Source: Sacculina carcini (lineage: Eukaryota; Arthropoda; Thecostraca; Sacculinidae). Taken from it: a stretch of 64,000 nucleotides of DNA. Position 1 is the stretch's first letter. The number at the start of each line of letters is the position of its first letter. The notes beneath the pieces were generated by a model. It made no database searches. It was not told the DNA's origin and saw only the letters and a list, made by a program, of their open reading frames with translations. The DNA is taken from positions 856,001 to 920,000 of the forward strand of contig OU696576.1 in assembly GCA_916048095.2 (NCBI GenBank). The letters run 5' to 3'. Made by a program: the position numbers and the translations under genes. This document shows positions 55,154-60,195 of this stretch, piece by piece.

Positions 55154-56428
55154 CAAACACACACACTCACCAACACACACACACACACACAGTTTAACGC
55201 TGTTTAAAGAAAAACTAGACAAATATTGGAAGAAAGACAGGACAGTCCGAGCATAGCTCATATCCTGTAACCCAACTAGCTGAGTACAACTAGGTGAGTA
55301 CACACACATACAAACACTCACCAACACACACACACACTCACATACAAACACTCACAATCCTGTCAATCAGATGCAATTGATAGTGTTGTTTCTGGCGACG
55401 ATATAATTTGCGTGCAATTGTTGATTTTGTTTCGACTTGCGTGATATTATCAGTATTATTATTAATTACAGGTAGATCGAGTGATATGGGAATAATGCAG
55501 GCAGTATTTCCGCCCTGTAGTGGCCTCGTGTACTGGAAGCTAACCAAAAATATGCAGAGAGAAAGAGTGAAGTGAAGTGAAGAAGGAATCAAAACAAATA
55601 AACGATTAATCAAATAAAATTATCAAATATCAAAATGCTAAATATAAATGTATACACAAAATCGCACATCACAATGATTAATTTAATACAGTAACGCAAA
55701 CATTAACTATACCTTTTACAATTTCATTTGTCCCAACTGAAATCAAAGTTGTCCCAACTGAAATCAAAATTGTCCCAACTGAAATCAAAATTGTCCCAGC
55801 TAGAACCACAATGTATGTTATTGATTTTACATTAAATATCAAACTTAATTGTTATCAGTACATTTTATTGTATTTCACATGAAAAAATTAGCATTAGTCG
55901 TAAAACATATATATGTACTACTTACTATGTACTATACAATTATGTGCTACGGTATGTACTACAATTACAATTCATATATGTACCGTGCGTACTTACTTTA
56001 TGAGGAGCTATATCAGCCATTATATCAATGTCAGCGTATATACCACCAGAGCGTATACTTAAATTCTAGGAACCAAGCAAGATATCTCAACTCAACACAA
56101 TCACAACGCAACATGGCCCACTAAAACACCTTCACTAACAAACACGCAAGAACGTTCTGCGCAAACAACTGCCCTATGGCGCGCACTGCCCCATGGCGCG
56201 CACTGCCCACCCCCTGCATCCCCCTGCTCGCTCATAGCACGTGCATACAACATACACACACTCACACTACCTCACACAGACAAATAGACACCATACACAA
56301 ATATATATAACGTACAATATTAAACATAGTACAGATGGCTAGCAACGACAAGCGCTATACACACGTGATGCCTGAACACTTGCCATAAGACGGAATGTAC
56401 CGTCTCTGAAAGTGTGATGTTTCTGTAG

Positions 56429-56459
<31 letters not shown>

Positions 56460-57264
56460 CGATTTGATCGCGAGTGCTCTCCGAGAACAGTGGCTCTATA
56501 CGCTGACACTGATATATTGGCTGATAGATTGCGCGCCATAGGGCAGTTGTCAGCGCAAAACGTTCGTGCGTGTTTGTTAGTGAAGGTGTTTTAGTGGGCC
56601 ATGCTGCGTTGTGATTGTGTTGAGTTGAGATATCTTGCTTGGTTCCTAGAATTTAAGTATACGCGCTGGTGGTATATACGCTGACATTGATATATTGGCT
56701 GATAGAGTTCCTCATAAAGTAAGTACGCACGGTACATATATGCATTGTAATTGTAGTACATACCGTAGCACATCATTGTATAGTACATAGTAAGTAGTAC
56801 ATATATATGTTTTACGACTAATGCTAATTTTTTCATGTGAAATACAATAAAATGTACTGATAACAATTAAGTTTGATATTTAATGTAAAATCAATAACAT
56901 ACATTGTGGTTCTAGCTGGGACAATTTTGATTTCAGTTGGGACAATTTTGATTTCAGTTGGGACAACTTTGATTTCAGTTGGGACAACTTTGATTTCAGT
57001 TGGGACAACTTTGATTTCAGTTGGGACAATTTTGATTTCAGTTGGGACAATTTTGATTTCAGTTGGGACAACTTTGATTTCAGTTGGGACAAATGAAATT
57101 GTAAAAGGTATAGAAATATATAATGATATTGACGAAGACAAAATGTGTGTGTGTGTGTGTGTGTTTGTTTGTGTTTTCAGATCTTATCATCATACAATGT
57201 GTTGTCATTGGTGGTGATCACATTATCTGTTTTTGTGGGCTTTCTGGTGTTTAGCGAGTGGTAA
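37508..57264 (+). CDS. SLMAP: SLMAP, sarcolemma membrane-associated protein orthologue, 17 exons
   Basis: All 17 exons join in phase into 789 codons plus stop (human SLMAP is about 810-830). Known role: tail-anchored STRIPAK subunit whose FHA domain binds phosphorylated MST1/2 (Hippo), acting at ER, nuclear envelope or other membranes. Domains: FHA at about residues 10-130 with [29 protein letters not shown] and FGVDVVD; coiled coil from about 150 to 590; Ser/Thr/Asp-rich stretch 590-760; tail anchor at 765-786. Exons: 37508-37558, 38405-38542, 39480-39630, 40337-40403, 40938-41004, 41828-41995, 43562-43704, 46753-47051, 47147-47365, 48731-48793, 48980-49098, 49739-49868, 50681-50817, 51846-52059, 52606-52735, 53926-54115, 57181-57264. 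An in-frame ATG at 37,256 could add 84 residues, but 17 residues before the FHA core fits the family best. Confidence 0.94.
38405..38542 (+). CDS. SLMAP: SLMAP exon 2, FHA domain
   Basis: Forty-six codons: [20 protein letters not shown], then [18 protein letters not shown]. It carries the FHA Gly-Arg and Ser-Arg-Asn-His residues that contact phosphothreonine. Acceptor GTACACAG after a (TG) tract, donor AAG|GTAGCC. Confidence 0.96.
38580..38655 (+). repeat. tRNA-like retroposon fragment
   Basis: TCGTAGCCAGCGCATCTCAC and TTGGGTTCGATTCCCGG resemble A- and B-box parts of a tRNA-derived SINE head. No paired acceptor stem. SLMAP intron 2. Confidence 0.4.
38684..38770 (+). mobile_element. hAT-like MITE 5' end
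   Basis: CAGTGGCTCCCAAACTTTTG and a G/C-rich stretch (CTGGCGCCTCC) match the usual start of short hAT elements. No matching right end was found nearby, so the copy is truncated. Confidence 0.4.
39270..39450 (+). repeat. Retroposon 3' end with TAA-rich tail
   Basis: TTTTGGGCGCTTCCGGTACA, then CTTCCCATGCTACTGGACTT, ending in AATAATAATAA. A second copy at 62,640-63,150 is split by a MITE. SLMAP intron 2, just before exon 3. Confidence 0.65.
39480..39630 (+). CDS. SLMAP: SLMAP exon 3, FHA domain
   Basis: Codes [20 protein letters not shown], then [20 protein letters not shown]. The Asn-Gly pair of the FHA fold is present. Acceptor (TG)nTTGTCAG, donor CCAGG|GTGAGT, one base left over. Confidence 0.97.
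39631..40336 (+). other. SLMAP intron 3, nothing but simple repeats seen
   Basis: Holds (GT)13 at about 39,868-39,895 and a GTTACT/GTTATT hexamer run at 40,287-40,331 that supplies the pyrimidine-rich stretch before exon 4. No further feature recognised. Confidence 0.6.
40337..40403 (+). CDS. SLMAP: SLMAP exon 4, end of FHA domain
   Basis: Codes [20 protein letters not shown] and KT, matching the HGCIVSTIKLFLPDGxEA end of the SLMAP FHA region. The acceptor follows a GTTACT hexamer run. Donor CCAG|GTACGT. Confidence 0.94.
40938..41004 (+). CDS. SLMAP: SLMAP exon 5
   Basis: Twenty-two codons: [20 protein letters not shown], then LQ. It matches the YSQELFQLSQYLQ stretch that begins the coiled coil. 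Acceptor TTGGCAG; the G completes an Arg codon with exon 4. Donor CAA|GTGAGC. Confidence 0.8.
41828..41995 (+). CDS. SLMAP: SLMAP exon 6, coiled coil
   Basis: Fifty-six codons: [20 protein letters not shown], then [19 protein letters not shown] and EAQNALFCR. It matches EALxREQMLEQKLATLQRLL. Acceptor GTGTAG, donor CGA|GTACTA, followed within 15 bases by a (CA) tract. Confidence 0.93.
42112..42384. mobile_element. MITE with TATAAGACGAC terminal repeats, 273 bp
   Basis: Left end TATATTTCGGCGTATAAGAC and right end (reversed) CATATATCGGTTGTATAAGA are imperfect inverted repeats of about 24 bases. Noncoding AT-rich interior. The GTATAAGACGACC terminus is widespread in animal DNA transposon relics. 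It ends directly at the start of the 41/45 bp minisatellite. Confidence 0.65.
42388..43553 (+). repeat. 41/45 bp minisatellite, about 27 copies
   Basis: Unit CTCTGTTTCTCTCTCATTGT then GTTCATTGTTTCTCTTATTA and T (41 bases); a 45-base form has CTCGCTGTCTC or CTCTGTCTC. It lacks stops in all three plus frames, giving overlapping frames of about 390-480 codons that are not genes. The array runs to the GTTGACTGGCAG acceptor of SLMAP exon 7 and is T/C-rich, so it may act as its pyrimidine tract. Confidence 0.95.
43562..43704 (+). CDS. SLMAP: SLMAP exon 7, coiled coil
   Basis: Codes [20 protein letters not shown], then [20 protein letters not shown]. Acceptor GACTGGCAG directly after a 1.15 kb minisatellite, donor AAATG|GTGGGT. 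Confidence 0.88.
43990..45310 (+). pseudogene. Decayed multicopy mobile-element-type gene
   Basis: Plus-strand pieces [60 protein letters not shown], then [50 protein letters not shown] and [16 protein letters not shown] follow the order of a multicopy protein of unknown function that I recall from arthropod and cnidarian genomes. The copy is broken by two opposite frameshifts (about 44,790 and 44,855), stops and a 343-base insertion (44,301-44,643). Which transposon it belongs to I cannot say. SLMAP intron 7. Confidence 0.7.
44301..44643 (+). mobile_element. 343 bp insertion with 8 bp target duplication
   Basis: Flanked by TTATGGGC at 44,293-44,300 and 44,644-44,651. Reading straight from the first copy to the sequence after the second rejoins the conserved [10 protein letters not shown] motif in frame. 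The insert has no clear inverted ends and finishes in a (TTCG)n run, so a short retroposon or an old hAT MITE are both possible. Confidence 0.65.
45311..45895 (+). other. Intron sequence without recognised feature
   Basis: AT-rich. CCGGTGTAATTTGATTCCGA and AAACCGGTGTAATGACACTT form a short imperfect direct repeat (about 45,578-45,620). Nothing coding seen. Confidence 0.5.
45895..46750 (+). repeat. TG-rich minisatellite, 0.85 kb
   Basis: (GT)5-12 separated by ATTTTCATGTG, ATTTACATGTG or ATTTTCATATG, period about 25-40 bases. Open in several plus frames but only Cys/Val/Phe-rich. It runs to the acceptor of SLMAP exon 8. Confidence 0.95.
46753..47051 (+). CDS. SLMAP: SLMAP exon 8, coiled coil (GC-type 5' splice site)
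   Basis: About 100 codons of heptad coiled coil: [40 protein letters not shown] and [18 protein letters not shown]. The acceptor GTTGGCAG follows 0.8 kb of TG-rich repeat. The exon must end CAAG|GCAAGC to match exon 9, so the 95-base intron is GC-AG. Confidence 0.92.
47147..47365 (+). CDS. SLMAP: SLMAP exon 9
   Basis: Codes a polar linker ([20 protein letters not shown]) and then coiled coil [20 protein letters not shown] and RQLRLKQLH. Acceptor GTTGCAG, donor CATG|GTACAT. Confidence 0.9.
47400..47850 (+). repeat. CA array with ATTAACACAC spacers
   Basis: (CA)4-10 separated by ATTAACACA or CTTCATGT, starting about 35 bases after the exon 9 donor of SLMAP. Complementary in composition to the TG array at the far end of the same intron (48,150-48,724). 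Confidence 0.93.
47860..47990 (+). mobile_element. LINE 3' end fragment (plus strand)
   Basis: Codes [20 protein letters not shown], then [20 protein letters not shown] and a stop, the conserved end of a non-LTR element. Followed by CGTTTGTAAATATGTG. Same family as 16,695-17,030 and 29,085-29,185. It sits between the CA and TG arrays of SLMAP intron 9. Confidence 0.75.
48150..48726 (+). repeat. TG minisatellite with TTTAATCACTGTATAT spacers
   Basis: About 14 units of (GT)4-10 then TTTAATCACTGTATATTTGT, period about 35-45 bases. It ends at the CATTCAG acceptor of SLMAP exon 10. Confidence 0.95.
48731..48793 (+). CDS. SLMAP: SLMAP exon 10 (63 bases)
   Basis: Twenty-one codons, [20 protein letters not shown]. 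Acceptor CATTCAG behind 0.57 kb of TG-rich repeat, donor GAAG|GTACTA. Support is phase on both sides and coiled-coil composition. Confidence 0.85.
48980..49098 (+). CDS. SLMAP: SLMAP exon 11, coiled coil
   Basis: Codes [20 protein letters not shown], then [20 protein letters not shown], strong heptads. Acceptor GTGGCAG, donor CAG|GTAACG. A headless SINE copy starts about 30 bases into the next intron. Confidence 0.9.
49128..49375 (+). mobile_element. SINE copy (headless)
   Basis: Matches the body and AACCTTT tail of the SINE at 15,560-15,805 (CAACAGCCCCTGTCCACCCA, then GGTACCAGATATCAGTCATG) without the tRNA head. It starts about 30 bases after the exon 11 donor of SLMAP. Confidence 0.85.
49630..49710 (+). 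repeat. Short interspersed repeat, CAATGCCGCATTGT family, copy 1
   Basis: CAATGCCGCATTGTGTAATT, then TGCGCATCTGAGGCACATTG. Longer copies at 52,446-52,556 and 53,784-53,908 continue to GATTGCGCAATATAAATG. All lie in SLMAP introns, plus strand, just upstream of a 3' splice site. Confidence 0.65.
49739..49868 (+). CDS. SLMAP: SLMAP exon 12, acidic segment
   Basis: Codes [20 protein letters not shown], then [20 protein letters not shown]. Acidic Asp/Glu-rich. Acceptor (TG)nTCAG, donor AAAG|GTGCAA. Confidence 0.88.
49880..50310 (-). mobile_element. LINE reverse transcriptase C-terminal fragment
   Basis: On the minus strand reads [20 protein letters not shown], then [20 protein letters not shown] and FKKHLKKFF, the standard end of many L2/CR1/Jockey-type polymerases (RSFSxxGPxxWNxLPxxLR..FKxxLKxxLF). 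5'-truncated, antisense to SLMAP in intron 12. Confidence 0.75.
50495..50586 (+). repeat. AATCAATCTAACTCTA tandem repeat
   Basis: About four to five copies of a 16-24 base unit (AATCAATCTAACTCTAAATA and shortened forms). Confidence 0.75.
50681..50817 (+). CDS. SLMAP: SLMAP exon 13, coiled coil
   Basis: Codes [20 protein letters not shown], then [20 protein letters not shown]. Acceptor (TG)nTTGTAG. Donor ATCACT|GTCAGC is weak but is the only GT that keeps phase with exon 14, and a (CA) tract begins within 10 bases. Confidence 0.83.
50826..51475 (+). repeat. CA-rich array after SLMAP exon 13
   Basis: (CA)n with ATACAAGTACACAC, CATTCATTCAAGTAC and CATCCGCATACATA spacers, partly repeated as blocks (50,865-51,060 and 51,070-51,190). 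It starts about 10 bases after the exon 13 donor. The 3' end of the same intron is (GT)n at 51,803-51,838. Confidence 0.93.
51638..51790 (+). mobile_element. Possible mariner-type transposon end
   Basis: TACGAGGCCTGTCTTAAAAG and TATCCTACCTTTATTTT resemble the ACGAGGxxTGTCxxAAAAGTATC terminus of mariner-like elements. No transposase coding or opposite end found. The (GT)n and acceptor of exon 14 follow. Confidence 0.4.
51846..52059 (+). CDS. SLMAP: SLMAP exon 14
   Basis: Codes [34 protein letters not shown], eight Thr in a row and [13 protein letters not shown]. The Thr run comes from an ACG/ACA trinucleotide repeat. Acceptor GCGAGTAG, donor TCAG|GTTTGT. Confidence 0.85.
52446..52556 (+). repeat. 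CAATGCCGCATTGT family, copy 2
   Basis: TGTCTGTATCCGTTTGTACA, CAATGCCGCATTGTAAATAT, CTGCGCATCTGAGACACATT and TTGCGCAATATAAATGTTTC. About 90 percent like the copy at 53,784-53,908, probably a SINE or LINE 3' tail. Confidence 0.7.
52606..52735 (+). CDS. SLMAP: SLMAP exon 15
   Basis: Polar Ser/Gln/His-rich stretch: [20 protein letters not shown], then [12 protein letters not shown]. Acceptor (TG)nCAG, donor ACCAG|GTCGGT. Phase fits both neighbours. Confidence 0.82.
53158..53221. repeat. (AT)32 microsatellite
   Basis: Uninterrupted AT repeat in SLMAP intron 15, self-complementary. Confidence 0.97.
53784..53908 (+). repeat. CAATGCCGCATTGT family, copy 3
   Basis: Same order of blocks as copy 2, with CAATAAATGAAATG as tail. 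Ends 17 bases before the start of SLMAP exon 16. Confidence 0.7.
53926..54115 (+). CDS. SLMAP: SLMAP exon 16 (GC-type 5' splice site)
   Basis: Codes [20 protein letters not shown], then [18 protein letters not shown] and EREHDSIER. Acceptor AACGGCAG. Phase with the last exon requires CGG|GCAAGT, the canonical GC donor; the GT four bases later would shift the frame. Confidence 0.83.
54126..55350 (+). repeat. CA array with ATTAACACATAAACAC spacers, 1.2 kb
   Basis: Higher-order array of (CA)n, ATTAACACATAAAC and ACACTAGCACAC units, starting about 10 bases after the exon 16 donor. A block of about 360 bases recurs (about 54,300-54,560 and 54,700-54,930). Interrupted by a LINE tail at 55,193-55,300. 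Confidence 0.93.
55193..55302 (+). mobile_element. CR1-like LINE 3' end (plus strand)
   Basis: [17 protein letters not shown] then stop resembles the C-terminus of CR1-type polymerases, followed by the 3' end CAACTAGCTGAGTACAACTA and GGTGAGTAC. Only the last 110 bases remain. Confidence 0.55.
55707..57113. mobile_element. Foldback-type element, 1.4 kb, with long inverted arms
   Basis: Left arm 55,707-56,185 and right arm 56,530-57,113 are inverted copies ending CTATACC...GGTATAG, with a loop of about 344 bases. Each arm carries a 21 bp tandem unit (TTGTCCCAACTGAAATCAAA plus A/G): four copies left, nine right. The mirrored arms give almost identical 91-codon frames that are not genes. No transposase, no clear target duplication. 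It lies in SLMAP intron 16. Confidence 0.88.
57181..57264 (+). CDS. SLMAP: SLMAP exon 17, C-terminal tail anchor and stop
   Basis: Twenty-seven codons and TAA at 57,262-57,264. [20 protein letters not shown] then FLVFSEW is one hydrophobic membrane segment at the extreme C-terminus, the hallmark of SLMAP. The acceptor GTTTTCAG follows (TG) and T-rich sequence. The preceding 3.06 kb intron contains a foldback element. Confidence 0.88.
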   Translation: MLSSYNVLSLVVITLSVFVGFLVFSEW

Positions 57265-58012
57265 CTGACGTCATTCCCACTTGTTCCCACTTGTTCCCAC
57301 TTGTTCCCACTTGTTGCCATACGCTGCTGTCAGTTGTCCCGCCAACACGAGCCGTTACCATGTGGTAACATGTGGTAACGCCGTTTCATTTGCGTTGTCT
57401 CAAATTAGCAGGCAATATGGTGTTTCTGCCGGTCGCTACAAACATGCACTAAACGGTCAAATTTGACAATTAGGTGTGTGTGTATGTGTGTGTGTGTGTG
57501 TGTGTGTGTTTATTTGTGTATGTTCATCTAGTGTCCTTCATTAATTTATTTTCAATTTTCTCCCATAGACTTTGTTTCCCCTCCTTCTTTTCCTTCGTCT
57601 TTCCGGCTTTGCGCCTCTCTCCCGTGAATTTCGGTGTTTTTGTGTTTGTGTGCGCTGTTGTGTACGTGAAGATGTGTGTGGGTTTATAATCAGAGGTAAT
57701 ATATATGTGTGTGTGTGTGTGTGTGTATGTGCTCTGATAATCAAAGTGTACTTCAAATCCCACTTTATTTCGTGTGTTGCAATCGTCATGCAGGCGTCTT
57801 TTTGCAATATACACTTGTGCACGTGGAAATGGAGTTATTTTCGGGCCAGTGGATCAGCTTGTTTGCAAGCGAAATTTCATCTCCGAGCAATCATTATGGA
57901 TTATATAAATTTTATCAAAGTATACCTGGTAACAATGATAGGCGCGCTATTATGCACTTCAAAGACCACTTCTTCCCGAAACTCACACACAAGTAGTCTA
58001 TGTATGTTGAAT

Positions 58013-58065
<53 letters not shown>

Positions 58066-58135
58066 TTGTGTGTGTGTCAGTGTGTTTGTGTGTGTGTCAG
58101 TGTGTTTGTGTCAGTGTTTGTGTGTGTGTCAGTGG

Positions 58136-58178
<43 letters not shown>

Positions 58179-59136
58179 AGTGTCTGTGTTTGTGTGTGTG
58201 TGTCAGTGTCTGTGTTTGTGTGTCAGTGGCTGTGTGTGTGTCAGTGTGTGTGTTTGTCGGGTGGACACTTGGTGTGCAGTTTCTATGTATGCTGACACCA
58301 GACAGCTTGAATCAAACATTGATCTGTGTTTCTATAACTACGACTACACACACAAACACACACATACACACACTACTCCACTCTCTAAATTGAAGTAGTA
58401 GAGTGCGGTACTTCTATTGTACTTGCTTTTTTGTTTTTCTGTCCCTGTCTGTGTGCTATTTTCAATGTGTTATTCATATTATATGTGACATTCAATGTTT
58501 TTCCTCTTGCTTGATATCTGCTCCATATGCGTCTTTTTTCTTTCTGTTACATGCACACGCGCACACATACAAATCCGCCAGCATGGTGTTAATGGTGTTT
58601 GCATGTTGTGTGTCAGTATAGTCATTATTTGAAGTTCTTGTTCGTCCAGCATATTGTGCTGTATTGTGCAGAAATGTTGTAATACATTTATACGCTGCCA
58701 ACGTTGTGTGAGTGCATTGATTTAGCCAAACTGAAATTATCTGCTTAATTCATTCGTGTGGTCGTGACGCCAGTGGTGGTATTAATTAAGGTTGATTTAA
58801 TTAAACACCGCTGATCACTGCTTTGTTATGGTAGTCACTATCAAGCCTAGCTATGTATTTTGTCCGTATGTGGAAGAAATATGAGGAACAATTCACGTTA
58901 TTTTCGTAAAATTTCTAATTAATTAATAATTCGTGTTTTATAAACCGAGAGTTCATTGTGAGTGTTTATCACGAGATTTAGATAATTTAGTCTAACTTAA
59001 AATATGAACGAACAACATATGCATTTCGATTAGTGAAATCACTTTTGATCTGAGCTTCGGTCGGTGAACTTCGCGTTTACTTGCACAATCTTCGCTCACA
59101 CCTGCAATAATTCTGCACGATCCAACGTTGTACAGA
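57265..59136 (+). other. SLMAP 3' flank and interval to the formin-like frame
   Basis: Starts with CTTGTTCCCA 11 bp tandem units (57,274-57,315) in the probable SLMAP 3' UTR. GT tracts lie at 57,474-57,508, 57,706-57,728 and 58,013-58,260. The rest is AT-rich with no coding signal. No polyadenylation signal could be assigned with confidence. Confidence 0.55.
58013..58260 (+). repeat. GT microsatellite with GTCAGT interruptions
   Basis: (GT)24 followed by imperfect GT with CAGTGTCTGTG and CAGTGGCTGTG units. Intergenic. Confidence 0.93.
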
Positions 59137-59892
59137 ATGCTTCCTCCAAGTGAAGTGATTGATGAAGCGTTTTCTCATCTGCTGGTCTCAGTCGGACTGG
59201 CAGCGAGAGAAGATGAAATATGTGGCCACTGCAGCGATCAAGCAAAGTGGAGCCTTTTTCTCAACCGCAAGAAAGTCTCCAGAAAACGCCCTCAGCACTA
59301 CATGAAGGCTCTGCAAAAACCGATACCCAGAAGGGCTTTCACAAAGCCTGCCGCCATGCTGAAACTTTGTGAAAAGTATATTTCAATCCTCTGCGACCTA
59401 GAAATCAGCCTGCGTATGTATGATATACAATGGCTGTACGAATTCGTATTTGAGTACGAAGGCTTGTACGTGATGACGGAGTGCATCAGGAATATTTTAC
59501 GAGTGGCCGAAATGTTTGAGAAAAGCACCGACAGTGAGTGTGGGAGCAGAGACAGTGAGAACGCAACATGCTCAACCACCATGTACTCTGCCCTCAAGAC
59601 GACCGTCATATCAGTGATTCACAAGTACGTCTTGTGTATCAAGGCGATGGTCGGTGTGAAGACAGTGCGCAGTAGCATTGTCTCCGAGTATAGTACATTC
59701 TCTTTTCTGGTGAGATGTCTGGCTAGAATTGGTCAAAACAGCACGGCCAGCCTCATCATAGATACATTAATCACAATGGGAAAAAACAAGGCCCTCCGAA
59801 TGATGGATTATGTTGGAATTCCGACATACCATCGAGAACAAGTGGAACAAAGGCACAATAACGATGAATTGATGACGATGATTAACGATTGA
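59137..59892 (+). CDS. Formin GBD/FH3-like protein, single open frame
   Basis: A 251-codon frame from ATG at 59,137 to TGA at 59,890-59,892. Residues about 45-235 are helical and look like the diaphanous-type GTPase-binding/FH3 armadillo region: KPAAMLKLCEKYISIL, WLYEFVFEYEGLYVM, then HKYVLCIKAMVGVKTV and FLVRCLARIG (family pattern: W..xFxxxGGL.., CLKALMN..G). No FH1 or FH2 domain follows in the window, so it would be a GBD-only protein or a fragment. GC content and codon use are protein-like, with no microsatellites inside. The sequence before the ATG (GTTGTACAG|A) could be a splice acceptor, so an upstream exon is possible. After the stop the same frame reopens (next entry). An intronless retrocopy of a formin is the alternative. 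Confidence 0.6.
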   Translation: MLPPSEVIDEAFSHLLVSVGLAAREDEICGHCSDQAKWSLFLNRKKVSRKRPQHYMKALQKPIPRRAFTKPAAMLKLCEKYISILCDLEISLRMYDIQWLYEFVFEYEGLYVMTECIRNILRVAEMFEKSTDSECGSRDSENATCSTTMYSALKTTVISVIHKYVLCIKAMVGVKTVRSSIVSEYSTFSFLVRCLARIGQNSTASLIIDTLITMGKNKALRMMDYVGIPTYHREQVEQRHNNDELMTMIND

Positions 59893-59901
59893 ATTGATTA
59901 A

Positions 59902-60195
59902 CGATGTGTTCACAATAACGATGAAGTTTTGCATCGTCAGCTCCACACTGTTAGTGAGCATGACTTAACTGGTGGTCACATGGTTGATGCCGAAATTCTC
60001 ACTAAACAACCCAGTGATGAAGACATGCAAGTGAGGAAAAACAAGGCTAAGGATCTTGTAAGCAAGGTGATCCGTGACGCAGTAGTGGTCCAGACGGCCC
60101 CGAATATTGTCAGCAAGGTGATTCATGACGCAATCACTAAATTGGACCAAGATGTCGGGAATAGTGCTGACATTGAAGTTTCCAGTGAACAGTGA
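59902..60195 (+). pseudogene. In-frame continuation of the formin-like frame after two stops
   Basis: After TGA (59,890) and TAA (59,899) the same frame is open again for 98 codons to TGA at 60,195. It reads LHRQLHTVSEHDLTGGH and a repeated motif (LVSKVIRDAV, then IVSKVIHDAI). The stops lie inside a 57-base (19-codon) repeat unit bounded by CACAATAACGATGAA at 59,854 and 59,911. This suggests one longer protein broken by a small duplication, or a polymorphic or rare allele. Whether it is translated is unknown. Confidence 0.4.

Noticed and set aside
55849..56866. Two mirrored 91-codon frames
   Set aside because: Same sequence in the two arms of the foldback element; no known domain.
59128..59136. 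Start of the formin-like frame at 59,128
   Set aside because: That codon is TTG; the first ATG in frame is at 59,137.
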